Shown here: one piece after another, positions 12,901 through 24,550 of the stretch
Position numbering within the stretch: the stretch's first letter is position 1
Layout of the letters: each line of letters starts with the position of its first letter
From: Fusarium oxysporum f. sp. lycopersici 4287
Taxonomy: Eukaryota; Ascomycota; Sordariomycetes; Hypocreales; Nectriaceae
DNA length: 64,000 bases
Direction: 5' to 3'
NCBI RefSeq assembly: GCF_000149955.1
Contig: NC_030989.1
Location: forward strand, 4,839,188 to 4,903,187
Notes under the pieces: model-generated
Told to the model about the DNA's origin: nothing
Database searches by the model: none
Seen by the model: only the letters and a program-made list of their open reading frames with translations
Made by a program: the position numbers and the translations under genes

Positions 12901-13401
12901 GGATATAGGAAGGATATCCTTCCTCCTCAGGCTTTGGGGAATGTTCTGTTCTAGCTGGCGGAGGAATTTCTTTGGGACGGTCTGTAGGGCTTTGATTTTT
13001 GTGGGCTTGGCTGGTGTATTACAGAACTTCTGACAGTATAGACTATTAAAGGTAAAGGTGTGGGCTGCGAAGCCTACCTGTGGATCGTGTTGCTTTAACC
13101 AGGGCATTCCTAAGACTATAGGATAGCTGGCTAGCCGGGTGACGTAGAATAACATATTCTTCTGGTAGTGGTCGGCGATACGGAGTCCGGCACGGACGTA
13201 GTGGGTGATCTGTCCACTCTCGGCAGGGCGGCCATCGAATACTTCTATTTCGAAAGGCCTCTTCAGGGGGCGGAATTGCAGGTTCTGGGACTTAGCCCAG
13301 CTTTCATCAATGAATCCTTTCCCTTCTGCTCCGCTATCTGTCATAGCGTAAGAAGGTATTGGTTCCTTTCCAGTTGATATTAGGTTAGCAGGTAAAATCA
13401 T
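9961..13401 (-). CDS. pol: Retrotransposon Pol polyprotein (PR-RT-RH-IN)
   Basis: Open frame of 1146 aa from the first ATG; the frame is open further upstream, past the gag stop at 13512, so the true product is probably a Gag-Pol made by -1 frameshifting. Visible in order: aspartic protease ([14 protein letters not shown]), reverse transcriptase ([21 protein letters not shown]), RNase H ([24 protein letters not shown]), integrase zinc motif ([10 protein letters not shown]) and DDE core ([28 protein letters not shown]). The stop at 9961 falls just after the conserved HPVFHTNLL motif, before the chromodomain, which lies in another frame. All catalytic motifs look intact. Confidence 0.96.
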   Translation of the reverse strand: MILPANLISTGKEPIPSYAMTDSGAEGKGFIDESWAKSQNLQFRPLKRPFEIEVFDGRPAESGQITHYVRAGLRIADHYQKNMLFYVTRLASYPIVLGMPWLKQHDPQVGFAAHTFTFNSLYCQKFCNTPAKPTKIKALQTVPKKFLRQLEQNIPQSLRRKDILPISLQAVRLYSRRTRCRFFAVTLEQIDRALQNKSEDLRLPEELREFQDVFSPKEAEKLPPHRAGDHHIELIPGGKLPFGPLYGMSREELTALREWLDENLRKGFIRPSSSPVASPVLFVKKPGGGLRFCVDYRALNNITVKDRYPLPLIKESLNNLSGMKYFSRIDIVSAFNNLRIEKGQEYLTAFRTRFGLYESLVMPFGLTGAPATFQRYINDALREHLDIFCTAYLDDILIYSRTREEHIEHLKLVLQRLRSAGLFANPSKCEFLVKGTKFLGLIVGQEGIRMDPAKVETVKNWKTPTCLTDVQAFIGFGNFYRRFIRDFSKLTAPLNRLTKKDVPFIWDDTCEKAFVRLKEAFITAPILRPFDWTKDVILETDASDYVSAGVLSQYDNEGRLHPVAFFSKKHTATECNYEIYDKELMAIIRCFEEWRPELEGAPSPIRVITDHKNLEYFTTTKLLNRRQARWSEFLSRFNFQITYRPGKQGVKPDALTRRSEDLPKEGDERLAHQSQVVLKKENWQLPPLKVQRARIRQPHRQGSIPIEEPILSLELPEDISRLLDQAYKTDEDLQSILQALEEGAPRHPKITLAECKVIQDRLLYRDRVYIPNYDPLKTALLKASHEHPIAGHPGRARTYDLLSRDYYWPGMLSYVERWVKNCHTCRRANPAREARQGVLKPLPVPERAWQHISMDFITYLPPSEGHDAILIIACRLTKMRHIIACKGTCDAEDTARYYLKEVWKLHGLPHTIISDRGPQFVAEFWKKLTQQLSINSLLSTAYHPETDGQTERLNAILEQYLRAYVSYLQDDWSRWLPLAEFAANSLKSETTGMSPFFANYGFNPRMGFEPTITVKGTPATRDAEKFAQKMNEILEYLRSESIAAQARYETQANRHRRPARQYREGDHVWLDARNIKTLRPQKKLDWKNIGPLKITKVISPYAYRLELPASMKIHPVFHTNLLILRRYRPAAGPEIQTRRRLSKLKE

Positions 13402-13511
13402 TAAGTTAGAACGTTGGTTCCCTTCCTCTTCAACTGGAATCCCATGGACCGAGGCGGCAGATAGTCTGATCTTCAGTGCGGGTGGTAGTGAGGCGGGAGC
13501 CTGCCGCCGAC

Positions 13512-14903
13512 TTAGGACAGGCTCGCCCCGTTTTCCTGGTGCCTTCGTGAGTTGCGGGAGTCGGATCGGTCTAGAGCCGGGGATCTTGGAGAGGAGTGAC
13601 GGCTATAGCGGTAAGGGCTCTGGGGAATAGCTGCGTGTCGGAATTTAGCAGGCCGGGTGTCGGGTTCAGGGCAGTCGCGGAGGTAGTGAGATGACGACCC
13701 GCAACGGAAGCACTGGTTATTCTCTCTGCGGTAGTTCGGGCGGATATAGCGGCGTTGATTGCTTAAGTCCATGGGGTCTCCGGCAAGCTGGGGATTCTCA
13801 GGGGGGCTTCGACCCCTACGGGGCGAGGGGGACTTCCTCTCTTGTCTCTCGGCCCGTGTGCGTGTAGGACCTACACGAGGTATAGGGTTCGACCTCTTAG
13901 GGATATAGGGTCGGCTCTTCTCACGGTATTCTTGCAGGCGTATATCCAGTTCCTTGAAGTGCGATACTAATGTATTATAGCTGTAATCGGCAGGGGGGTT
14001 ATTCAGGAGCATCTCGGATAGCTCTTTCGATACGGCCTTCTCGAGGAAAGGGGCCAGGGCATCTCCCTCAAGGCCGCTATCAAGGCTCAGGCTCTGAAAC
14101 TCGGCATAGAAGGTAGAGAAGTCTCTATCTCTCTGTTTGATAACATCTAGCTTCCGTCGTGCTGTTCTGGCTTCGTTCGGGTCCCCATAGGCGCCCTGTA
14201 GGATATCCAAGATATCCTGATAGTCTGGAAGGCGGCAAGCTCCCTTAAAGATGTAAGGTTGTATGAGCTTGTAGGATTCCTTGTTCAGTCGGCTATTCAC
14301 ATAAGCCATACGGCTCACTGCAGTCGGGTATCGGTCTTCATTAACGGTTAGTTTCTCTGTAATGGCATCACGGAAGCGGCGTAAGTCTGCGCGGGTAGCT
14401 TCAAACTTCTCAGGGTCGGGTAGTCGTTCTGAAAGGTAGGCGGAGGCGGTAGATCGGGTAGTAGGAGGCGGAGCCGCTCCCACAATCTCAGCTGCTTGCG
14501 TCTTAGCAAGGGGATCAGGCGTAGCGGAGGGCGTTAGGGCTGATACAGTAGGTAGTCTAGAGGCTATAGCTTGGCGGGCTTCATCCCGGGCCGCCTCTAG
14601 TTCCTTTTCTTTCTTATCAAGCCGGTCCTCTACCCATGACCTCTGCATCATGGCGGCGGACTTCTCGATCTGTACCGCCTGTAGGGTGTTCTGGAGGTTC
14701 AGGATTTCCTCTTGCTGGGTCTCGACCTGGACTTGGAGCTCTACGAGCTTCCTATCGGCTGCGACCTGGTTGGATTCCTGTTCTTTCATCCAGGCGTAGG
14801 CGTCGCTTAGGTATTGGTACCACTTATCGGGGTCCTCTGCATAGCATGCCTCATATTCGGCGCGGCTTCCTGGGATAGCGGGGGGAGTCGGGTGGGCAGG
14901 CAT
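13512..14903 (-). CDS. gag: Retrotransposon Gag polyprotein
   Basis: 463-aa Gag of the chromovirus. N-terminal half is predicted coiled coil (heptad-rich stretch about residues 45-115), the middle is the Gag capsid-like region ([21 protein letters not shown]), and the C-terminus carries one CCHC zinc knuckle [14 protein letters not shown] followed by a basic, Pro/Ser-rich tail. Start is the first ATG after the LTR. The pol frame is -1 relative to gag and is already open before the gag stop, so the two overlap. Packages element RNA in virus-like particles. Confidence 0.95.
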   Translation of the reverse strand: MPAHPTPPAIPGSRAEYEACYAEDPDKWYQYLSDAYAWMKEQESNQVAADRKLVELQVQVETQQEEILNLQNTLQAVQIEKSAAMMQRSWVEDRLDKKEKELEAARDEARQAIASRLPTVSALTPSATPDPLAKTQAAEIVGAAPPPTTRSTASAYLSERLPDPEKFEATRADLRRFRDAITEKLTVNEDRYPTAVSRMAYVNSRLNKESYKLIQPYIFKGACRLPDYQDILDILQGAYGDPNEARTARRKLDVIKQRDRDFSTFYAEFQSLSLDSGLEGDALAPFLEKAVSKELSEMLLNNPPADYSYNTLVSHFKELDIRLQEYREKSRPYIPKRSNPIPRVGPTRTRAERQERKSPSPRRGRSPPENPQLAGDPMDLSNQRRYIRPNYRRENNQCFRCGSSSHYLRDCPEPDTRPAKFRHAAIPQSPYRYSRHSSPRSPALDRSDSRNSRRHQENGASLS

Positions 14904-14925
14904 TGCGTTCGGCGTCCAATTGGTG

Positions 14926-14937
14926 GGAGCTACGTAG
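14926..14937 (-). other. Candidate primer-binding site (self-priming type)
   Basis: In element sense CTACGTAGCTCC directly follows the 5' LTR. No TGG that would pair with a tRNA CCA end is adjacent. Nine bases, ACGTAGCTC, are complementary to GAGCTACGT within the LTR, as expected for self-primed elements of the Tf1/sushi type. Inference. Confidence 0.45.
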
Positions 14938-15175
14938 TGTCACGGGCTGGGCTCGGTAGGGCAGGTGAACGGGGAACGCTTCAGGCAGAATACGGTCTAT
15001 TGCTACGGATAGGCACTGCAGGCAGGTCAGGCTCTATTAACAAGACGTAGCTCGAGGAGCTACGTTCAGGAACTATCTGGTCGGTAAACAAAGTCTCTGC
15101 GATAACGTATCGCCACGTGATCCGGATCTACCTTGTTAGTGGTCTAGGGTAGGCCAGTCTGGTCGAGCTGTGACA
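14938..15175 (-). repeat. 5' LTR (element sense)
   Basis: Same 238-bp repeat as 9487-9724; in element sense it drives transcription towards gag. A sequence complementary to the bases just inside the LTR lies at 15045-15053, near nt 123 of the LTR. Confidence 0.97.
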
Positions 15176-15180
15176 GGTGA

Positions 15181-15560
15181 TGGCAAGTAGCTGTATAGAT
15201 TTTATAATAAAGCCATTAATATATAAAGGCTTTAACTTAATATTTCTCATAATTATTATTATAAATAAATTATTAAACTTTATCTAATTTTTTAAAAAAT
15301 AAGTTTTATTCTTATGAAGGCTTATATATAATACTTTAAGGATTATTAACAAATATTTTTAACTTATACGTAGGTTTTAAAAGATACTATAAATAGAATA
15401 TAATAATACCTATTAATAATAAATTATTCTAAGACTAATAGTAATATTAAAAAGGTGTATTTAAATTACTAATAGAAATTAATTAAATAATAAAAGGCTT
15501 AATCTAAGAAGTTATAATATTTCTTTTAATAAGGATCTCTATAGAGTTCTCATCGTATAA
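15181..15560. repeat. AT-rich relic, RIP-like
   Basis: About 380 bp of strongly AT-biased sequence (long runs of TTA/ATA/TAAT) with no ORF, beside the target site of the retrotransposon. The composition fits old repeat DNA degraded by repeat-induced point mutation, a process known in this group of fungi. The parent repeat cannot be recognised. Confidence 0.55.
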
Positions 15561-16214
15561 TTTTGACGTAGGGTCCGTAACAAGGCTTATGGATAAGCTT
15601 TATGGCACTATTAATATATCGGACCTTGCTAGGGTGTTAGTTTGTGTGAGCTTATACGGGTATTAGTTGGGGAAAGCTCTATAGGTATTTATTTAAGCCC
15701 AGAGCATGATGAAATCAGAGCGAACATTCGAAATGTTGAAAGTTTCTGTAGGAAGAAAGAAATAACAAAACATATCTAGTAATACATTCTTACACAGTAT
15801 AAGAAACGTATAACTGGTGTTCAAGACATGCTTTTATCTCGTTGTAGGTTCCTACTGCTTTAAGTAAATAAGTCATACTAACTCAATAATAACAATAAAT
15901 GCGTGGAACAGAACTGTAATCGGTCAGTATATTATCTGCGACCAGAGTAGTTAACAGCATGCTAGTTCAACCAATTACCCCTAGACACAGCTCTGTTGAA
16001 AAGTCTTTCGACTTCTAACTACAAAGCATAGTGAAACACTCCCCTGTCTATAGTGTATCTGAACATACTGTTCAGAGCGCGGGCTTCACCGTCCTTGACT
16101 CGGTAGTGTCCGTAGTATTTCCCTTTCTGCTAGACCCATTTAATCATCTTGGCTCCCCATTACTGGCTTGGTTATTGTTTCTGCCTGGGACTCGTGATGG
16201 CAGCAATCATGGCG
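15561..16214. other. Intergenic, 3' of actin paralogue
   Basis: Moderately AT-rich; no supported gene. Possibly more relic repeat DNA followed by the actin 3' UTR. Confidence 0.4.
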
Positions 16215-17805
<1,591 letters not shown>

Positions 17806-18908
17806 TGCAAAGACGCGAACAAGAAGTCAAGATGTAAAACTTGCTGAATGAAGAGAGTGATGTATAATGAAATTTGGCGAGACGACCGAATCTGATGGCA
17901 GAAGATGTAAAGATCCCACCAGATAAATACGCACAGCGGTAATTAAAGGGTAGAGAGAGCGGTAATACTAACAAACGCGCCTTGGGTAACACCCTTTTGT
18001 ATTATGGGCATTCCTCTATTTCCCTTTTCTCTTCGCAGTTGCTAGCAAGGATGTCGAATCGTGAACCGTCCACATTTCGGAGTGTCGGTCACCGCGGATC
18101 CGCGGCGATTACGTATCAGTGATCACATAACGGGCACATCGACGGAGCAGATATGAATGGAGAGAAACTCATAGTGTTTAACTTGATGCAGACTAGTATG
18201 TTTCTGGTATCACACCGAAGGTTTCGGCTAGAAATACTGTGCACTGTTGTTGGCGAGGCGCGAAAATACATCCGGCGAGCATTGGCTAGAAGCATGTAGT
18301 ACCTTTTCGACACCACCATCACTAGGGATAACTATGCCCACAGCAAACCTGACTGGATAACTCGATAGAGCCTCAAATGGGCCGTTGCAACCTGGAACAA
18401 CGAGGTCGCGCCACGGTCGCCATGGATACATCGAACCGAGAGGAGAATGACTTTCATCATCACTGATGATCTTTTATGTCTAGTTCCCACGCCACTGTGT
18501 AGGTAGACTAGCCTCACATGTTGCTCGTCATTTCTTCTAATAATTTTCAGGCTAAAGCAACGCAGAAGTATCCACAGTCGCACTTGTACATATCTAACCT
18601 TGGTCTGCTGCAACATTATACATATTTCCAATGAGTATCTTCCTCCAACATGTTAGTCATGGCCAAAGGCAGGGTACATTTTTCAGATTCAGAAAGAGAT
18701 CTTAGGCGGCATTTACATTATTTCATTATCCAGGGCAGGGAATGCTTCAGGACTGATCAATACTTAATACTATACCTCGGCTGCGGAAGACTGTCTTCAG
18801 CGTCTTAAAGCTTGCAATTTATTAGTAAGAAACTAACATTATTTCTAGGCGGTATAAGAGTTTAATGATAAGAACAATGCTTTCAGGCGATCCAAAAGTA
18901 CGAATGCC
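17806..18908. promoter_or_regulatory. Actin-paralogue promoter region and intergenic DNA
   Basis: 1.1 kb with no convincing gene; a 99-aa minus ORF at 18631-18332 has no recognisable features. The perfect 14-bp palindrome CCGCGGATCCGCGG is at 18092-18105, about 290 bp upstream of the actin start, and contains everted and inverted CGG triplets. Confidence 0.5.
18092..18105. promoter_or_regulatory. Palindromic CGG element
   Basis: CCGCGGATCCGCGG is its own reverse complement. CGG triplets in opposite orientation are the usual half-sites of Zn2Cys6 homodimers, and such a regulator is encoded at 20695-23198. Binding is inferred only. Confidence 0.35.
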
Positions 18909-20390
18909 TCATTGTTCTCCTACCAGGCTTTGCCACAAGCTATCCGTCTTGAGTGCATCCAGATGCTCTGCCTTGAGCATGATAACCACTTCAACAAGAT
19001 TCTGGGAATGAGGTGCGGAGTTGACTCTCCTGCGAGGCAGGATAATGCATACTCCATCTGCCACGCTAAAAGGGAATCGGACAAAGTCGGGCTGCCCAAG
19101 CTCTGAGCCCCAGTTCATCTGATACAAATCTAGATCGGCCCAGCTGGTGATCGTGACGTCCCTATGGTTGAAAAGGTCCCACCCAGGGAATATTGTGCTG
19201 CAGTCCCCGGCCTGTCTGCCTAGTTCGTAAACATTGGCAATATGCTGCGAGTTGATCTTGGCTGGGGCAAACGATTGAGTGATAGTATTGCATACTTCTG
19301 CACAATCATGGACAGACGCTGCAGCAATTTTCAGAGTGTCAAAAGGTTGTTCGGCTGAAGCGTACAGAACAAGGTTCCCGATGTAGGGTTTGTCTGGCGG
19401 GGAAAAGTTGGGACCAATTCGCCGACGGCCATTGACAGCCATAACCAGCCGGCTTGAGGTGAGAGACAAGGTGTTTTCTTCATGCTGTGCCCGAATGCGC
19501 GTGATGAAAGACCATAAAAGTGCACAAAGCACAGTATTGGTGGAAGGGGGCGTTTCTAGGAGAGGGGCCAAAACCTGTTTGTAGGCCTCCAGATGATTAG
19601 TTGGTATCGTAAACATCTGAGAAGCGAAGGACGGGAAGCTCGCTGGCATGGCTGGAGGACTAGGAGAGTATTCAGGGAGCAACCTGAATAGCTGCTCCGT
19701 ACCCTTAGAAGATGCCTCAATAATCTGAGAAGCAAGTGCTTCAGAAATACGAGAAAGCCTGGTACCACCAGACTGTGGTGTCGACGATCCACGTGTGGTT
19801 GTTTCCCGAGCCCAAATCTTGAGCACTTCGGTGAAACCCGCCGCGTCAACTGCATGGTGATGCATGCAAACACATAGTCCAAGTCCTTGGTCATCTTTGA
19901 AGCGAAAGATACTGGCTCCAAAAACCGAAGAATCGTCGCTTCCAGGTAATGCGCCAAGTGGCCAGACATCTTCTGGAATGGTGGTTGAATGCATCGCGTG
20001 AGCCTCTAGGCTTGAGATTGGTTCCTCAATTGAGCCACAGTCAATGATCTGCGGGGAGCCTGAATTGGAGGAGGAGTAATAGATTGCACCATGGGCAGCC
20101 TGTTTGTCGCCATCGCCAGCGGAACGAACCTGTCCAGATATCCACGGTATTTTCTCTGTCGTAGCATTCAGACCAGACTGAAGTCGCAGAGAGACCACAT
20201 TGAAAGGCTCGGAAGTCCGAAAAGCCAGAAGCACACGAATGTAATTCTTAGGCATCAAAGCATCCAATGTAGTGAGAGGCTCAATGCCCAGGTTGTCGAC
20301 ATCTGATACTGGCGAGCAATACGACGACATTTTAAAAGGCTTACAAGCAGGGTCAGGAGGGAGTGTAGATAATGATGTATAAGTTGTCAT
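18909..20390 (-). CDS. BAHD-like (trichothecene 3-O-acetyltransferase-type) acyltransferase
   Basis: 493-aa single-exon CoA-dependent acyltransferase. It has the catalytic HxxxD motif HHHAVDAAGF (His178, Asp182) and a late degenerate structural motif YQMNWGSELGQPDFVRFP where BAHD enzymes have DFGWG. Such fungal enzymes O- or N-acylate secondary metabolites (for example trichothecene 3-O-acetyltransferase). No signal peptide; cytosolic. An alternative start is Met21. Its promoter carries GGAGCCGCGC (20495-20504), also present upstream of the regulator at 23198. No polyketide synthase, NRPS or terpene synthase is in the window, so the acyl acceptor is unknown. Confidence 0.9.
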   Translation of the reverse strand: MTTYTSLSTLPPDPACKPFKMSSYCSPVSDVDNLGIEPLTTLDALMPKNYIRVLLAFRTSEPFNVVSLRLQSGLNATTEKIPWISGQVRSAGDGDKQAAHGAIYYSSSNSGSPQIIDCGSIEEPISSLEAHAMHSTTIPEDVWPLGALPGSDDSSVFGASIFRFKDDQGLGLCVCMHHHAVDAAGFTEVLKIWARETTTRGSSTPQSGGTRLSRISEALASQIIEASSKGTEQLFRLLPEYSPSPPAMPASFPSFASQMFTIPTNHLEAYKQVLAPLLETPPSTNTVLCALLWSFITRIRAQHEENTLSLTSSRLVMAVNGRRRIGPNFSPPDKPYIGNLVLYASAEQPFDTLKIAAASVHDCAEVCNTITQSFAPAKINSQHIANVYELGRQAGDCSTIFPGWDLFNHRDVTITSWADLDLYQMNWGSELGQPDFVRFPFSVADGVCIILPRRRVNSAPHSQNLVEVVIMLKAEHLDALKTDSLWQSLVGEQ

Positions 20391-20694
20391 CCTGTGTAGA
20401 AGGTTATTAATTATTTATGCCTTTCTTATACTCTTCTCTGCCATCCTCATTTATAGAAGCATGGTCCGGCCTCGGTTTAAAAGCGGGATGGCGTGGAGCC
20501 GCGCTCCCCGTGCCTCCGGCAAGGACAAGACAGGCTGACTCGGGTAGAGGACCCACAATTGGACACACGAAAGGAACCAATTAGATATAGGGTACTCATT
20601 GTCTGGTGGATATGCGATACATTTTGGTTAAAAACTGCATCGAAATTTTGAATATGCTTGATTAGACAGGAGGCAATTTTAAAAGTCCTCTGAA
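20391..20694. promoter_or_regulatory. Acyltransferase promoter with GC-rich inverted repeat
   Basis: 304 bp. Contains GGAGC-CGC-GCTCC (20495-20507), followed by CCCGTGCCTCCGG. The 10-mer GGAGCCGCGC recurs at 23337-23346 in the regulator/cofilin divergent promoter. Confidence 0.45.
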
Positions 20695-23198
20695 CTATTC
20701 CGGGACTCCTCGTATAGTTTCCGTCTCATCAGTAGTCCAGCTACCCAGCATAGATGCAAAGCTGTAAGATTCATGGTTGGTAAGCTGTTCTATCATATTA
20801 GCTCCAAAGAATCCTTCGAATGGCTCCAGGCCAAATTGGGATACTGAATGCGTTTCGGTGAAGGCTTGAAGAGCGTCTCTTGCCTGGCTGTGTGAGGCAG
20901 CGCTATTCATTCGCGCTTCAATCAGTGCCCTTGCGAGGCGAGCGAACGTGGAGCAGACCTTGAAAAGGGTTTGGCAGGCATGTGATACCCCGGAAATCCT
21001 CTCCAAGACAGCTACCATATGGTCTAGAAGGCAGACATCTTCCATGTCATTGTCAACATCAATAGCGTGAAGAAAAATGACAATGAATGGGTTCAATGAT
21101 GACTGGTGAAGGACCCTTTAGTTACATGGGTTAGTAGTTGAGAATAGCAACGACAAGAGATTTGGGGAACTGACCAGCTCGCGTAGTCGGATTCCGAGAC
21201 CAATCCAGGGCTGTCGATAGTCTGATAGCTGGAAAAGCAGATGAGATGACTTTGTAGTCCGGCCCGAGCGGCTTCGACGCATTTCAGACTGATACCTGAT
21301 TCTTCATCCGTGGTCGTTGCCTTGATCAGGATCAAAGTCAAGGTAGAGTAATACATGACATCCCAGCTTTTCTTAGAGAGTTCGAATACCTTGTGGTCTT
21401 TCATCTGGCTTGAGTCAAGCTAAGTCAAGTCAGTGACGCATTGTGCAGCGGAAACCAAACAAAGAGCTTACTTTACCCAAGTCAATATACCAGGATTGCA
21501 TCTTGTCTGAAAGCTGATTGACAGCTTGCTCCTGCTGGGCGGGAGAGGAATGACGTGCAGTCGACGAATAAAGGTGGCCATAAACCTCACCTTGAATCTT
21601 GGCGAACTTGATTCCCAAAATGAATAGCTCGTCCCAGGCTTTGCAAGGAGCATCAGGAGAAACTCGTGGATACCAGGCATCCACCTCAGTGTCTTGTAGA
21701 TACGATGGACGACCTTGAAGTAGGGACATATTCTTGTCGGTGATGTAAATAGACCAGAAAGCACGGCGCATTTGGTCTGCTCTCCGAGCTTGATGCTTCC
21801 CATATGTTGCCTCTTGACAATAGCCGAGCATACGGCAATGGCTAGCGGCGGCAGCTAAGAGCGTACAGCATAGGAATGGCTTCCCTTCTTCTTGTGCTTT
21901 GGTCATCTAAGTTTTGTCCAGTATATGAGCATACGACTTGAGCTGGGATGAGACTGTGGCGTTGATTACTCACCCCTAGAGCCAGACTGAAAACGTTCTC
22001 AAAGCAAGGCATAGCCAAAGCCTGGTAAGTTTCAATTCCACGACTGAAATTCCTCTCGCAGGTGGAAATGTGCGCCTTCAAATCATGCTCCTGTGCTAGC
22101 GGACTCTGAAGGAGGACATATTCTTTCAGCACATAATACATGACCCCGTACATACTGGTAGCTTGGCCGAGTGACAGAGGAGCTGCAGTGTAGTATGCCT
22201 GCTGACACAAGGTCTCGAATAATGATGGGTCGTTGATGAGAAATGAGCATAAGAAGATCGGCCGGTTTACTGGAGATGTTAGTGACAACACCGGTTGTTG
22301 GCTCATGAACCTTGTTGCGCAAGAAAGATTGCAATTAGAAAGGAGAGGAAGTGAACGGGTATCCTACCCTTGAGTTGTTGAAGCACGGCAACTACGAGCT
22401 GGGTTGGCAGTAGTTCCATTTCTGGATGGTGCTTTGACGTGACACTTGAAGACAGTTGGTAATCCTTGGAAAGAGCCGGCATGTCCAAGGGTTGAAGGTG
22501 GTCCTTCAATTGTCGAGATATGGTATCCAAGTCGTATCGGCTGACAATATTGCTGGCCGCGATGCTGGACTGGGAGATATCGTTTGCCTGCACAGACTGG
22601 TCACTGAAAGACGAACCACCTTGGTAAACACCCGGATCATCTACCCTGAACGACTCATGCTGACTAGTCAGGATGGAAGCAGCAGACGATGCAGGGCCAG
22701 TCGTTGAGTCACGAGTAGCATTTGTGCTGTTGGGCTGGGTCTCAGTTGTTGAAAGGCGATCACAGAGATATTTGACTCGCTCCTCGCTGAATGAACATTA
22801 GCTACGGAGAGAGCTTGGGATGTCTGATACGTCATACAGCTGCGCTATTCTATCACGTTTGGGAGGGACATCCGCTCTCGGATAGACTGTTTGGCATGTA
22901 AGGTTGGCAGTGCGGCAGTTGGAGCAAGGGGTGGAGCGATCGCATCGGATCTCAATAGGTTAGTAAGGGTTATGGAGAGGGGAGACATGTCATGTGGATG
23001 CAACTCATTGCCATGCCATTCCATGCCATCTTATTCTGGCCCATACCTTGCGCATGCGGCATGCTTCGCACTACAAAATAGTTAGCCAAGCCTGTTTACC
23101 GCTTCACGTAGCATGATGATGCTGTGCTCGCCCCCTACCGCTCGAGAAACCTGGCCCAGTCTCCTTCGGCGTTGCTGAAGGGTTTCTTCGGTCTCCAT
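20695..23198 (-). CDS. Zn2Cys6 transcription factor of the actin/cofilin island
   Basis: Nuclear regulator of 666 aa. Exons 23198-23139, 23070-23047, 22950-22831, 22782-22368, 22269-21974, 21906-21472, 21404-21175, 21115-20695; total 2001 nt. The zinc cluster is split over the first three exons: ...VSRA|CEACRMRK|IRCDRSTPCSNCRTANLTC, all six cysteines with standard spacing. The fungal-trans domain follows (RPIFLCSFLINDPSLFETLC; RRAFWSIYITDKNMSLLQGRPS). Most of this gene is invisible to simple ORF calling because of seven introns. It faces the cofilin gene across a 645-bp divergent promoter rich in short GC repeats and is therefore the prime candidate regulator of the island, possibly autoregulated. 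Confidence 0.9.
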
Positions 23199-23843
23199 TG
23201 TCCTTCTCGGCCTCAAGTGAGTTCCGTGGGATGTCGATGAAAAATTGTCTTGCCAGTGCGTGCAGTGGCGGAGGTATGAGCGTGTCGATGTTTCGGAACT
23301 TTAAAGGACCACGGAGCCACGGAGCCACGGAGCCACGGAGCCGCGCGTTCCGTGGCGTGGCGTGGCGTGGCTAGGCAATAAGGTAGTTTAGCGCAGATCT
23401 CTGCTCTGACTAGGATGACTCGGGCAGCCGGCATCAGCGCCATTGTTGGGTCCGACACCGTAGTACGGACATTTCGGGCCATGGTAGCGAGACAGCAAGG
23501 ACAGAGTAGGTGCTGTGACTACAGTAACTCCATCAGACTTACTGTTACCGCCCTAAAAATGGGGTGACTCATGAGCAATCAGCCACTATAAATACAGCCT
23601 ACCAATTCAGTTGCTCTAGTACGTCAAGTATGGCATTCCAGTGCTTTATTCACTATCTTCTGCCAATACCACGATATCGTCCCACGGTGTACTTGTTTGT
23701 ATGCACCCGACTCAACGCTCTCCCGTGCGATAACTGTGGTTTTCATGATCATCCAGCTAATTTAAACTGCCAGTGATTCACTACTGCATCATTCCAACCA
23801 ACCAACTGTGCCAAACTTCTAGCAACACACAAATCAGGAAGCT
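23199..23843. promoter_or_regulatory. Divergent promoter regulator/cofilin with GC-rich tandem repeats
   Basis: 645 bp between head-to-head genes. 23307-23344 has about five copies of an 8-bp unit (GGAGCCAC, ends degenerate), directly followed at 23351-23370 by four copies of CGTGG. CCACG in the first array is the reverse complement of CGTGG in the second, so the two can pair. GGAGCCGCGC at 23337-23346 also occurs in the acyltransferase promoter. Confidence 0.55.
23307..23370. repeat. Short tandem repeat arrays (8-bp and 5-bp units)
   Basis: About five copies of GGAGCCAC-like units then four CGTGG units; see the surrounding divergent promoter. May be clustered factor-binding sites or simple slippage. 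Confidence 0.8.
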
Positions 23844-24550
23844 ATGTCGGTATGTGCTTCGTCTGTCAAGTTCTCTATAAAACCTTACCCTAACAAATAT
23901 CGCCACCAGATTCCTTCCGGGTAAGAAACATCACTCTATCCATCAAGGTTATCAATCTACAGGCGGACACGAGGATTATCCTTCTCAAAACAAATGCTGA
24001 AAAGCCTAGTGTGCAAATCCAGGACGAATGCATTAGCGCAGTCAACGAACTGCGGTCTCGAAGAGATGCAGACAAACCCCGCTACGTCATATACAAAATC
24101 TCCGATAACGGCCAGAGTGTCGTCGTGGACGAGACCTCATCAGACAAAAACTATGAAGCATTCCTGAATAAGCTTGCATCCGCCACTGACGACAAGGGTA
24201 AACCTGCCCCTCGCTACGCTGCCTACGATGTCGAATATGACCTTGGAGAGGAGGGGAAAAGGTGAGTTTAGTACCCCGAACCAAGAAAATTCTACTTCTG
24301 CTAACCTTCCTCGGAATTTCAACTGCCTTTATCTCCTGGGTTCCTTCGGGTACATCAATTAAGGTATGTTGAACACTTTATCGGCCCTTCCTTCATTCTC
24401 TGATAGAATATTCAGTCTCGCATGGTCTACGCAAGTACTAGAGAGCAGCTGAACAAGGCACTCAATCTGCCTGTGTCGATACATGCCGACGACCTTGATG
24501 ATATTGAGTGGCATAGTGTCGTCCGGCGCGTGAGTCGAGGAAGGGTATAA
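23844..24550 (+). CDS. Cofilin/ADF-family paralogue (one splice junction unclear)
   Basis: ADF/cofilin actin-severing protein. Exons 23844-23849 (ATGTCG), 23910-23920, 24010-24261, then an AFISW-containing exon ending at 24362 and a last exon from about 24416 to 24550. Protein runs MSIPSGVQIQDECISAVNEL, YVIYKISDNGQSVVVDETSS, YAAYDVEYDLG, FISWVPSGTSIK, SRMVYASTREQLNKAL, WHSVVRRVSRG: the complete cofilin fold in order, with the Ser-2 region and the actin-binding long helix (SRMVYASTREQL). Between 24262 and about 24328 a good donor GTGAGT and branch site GCTAAC are present but no AG lies at the expected acceptor (the sequence there is TTTCAACTG before CCTTTATC). The intron may use a non-AG acceptor, or the gene may be damaged. 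Shares its promoter with the regulator at 23198. Confidence 0.75.

Larger units (their letters stand above)
9487..15175 (-). mobile_element. Ty3/Gypsy chromovirus LTR retrotransposon, very young insertion
   Basis: 5,689-bp element on the minus strand. Two 238-bp LTRs start TGTCAC and end GTGACA and look identical base for base by eye. It is flanked by the 5-bp direct repeat GGTGA (9482-9486 and 15176-15180), a perfect target site duplication, so this is one insertion event rather than a recombinant. Order in element sense: LTR, gag with a CCHC knuckle, pol (protease, RT, RNase H, integrase), out-of-frame chromodomain, polypurine tract, LTR. The PR-RT-RH-IN order and C-terminal chromodomain place it among chromoviruses. 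Coding regions are GC-balanced with no sign of C-to-T decay, unlike the AT-rich sequence next to it. Confidence 0.97.

Noticed and set aside
18332..18631. 99-aa minus-strand ORF upstream of the actin paralogue
   Set aside because: No domain, and it lacks introns or a partner exon; likely promoter DNA.
23307..23370. CRISPR-like array
   Set aside because: Units of 5-8 bp without spacers in a eukaryotic promoter; a simple tandem repeat.
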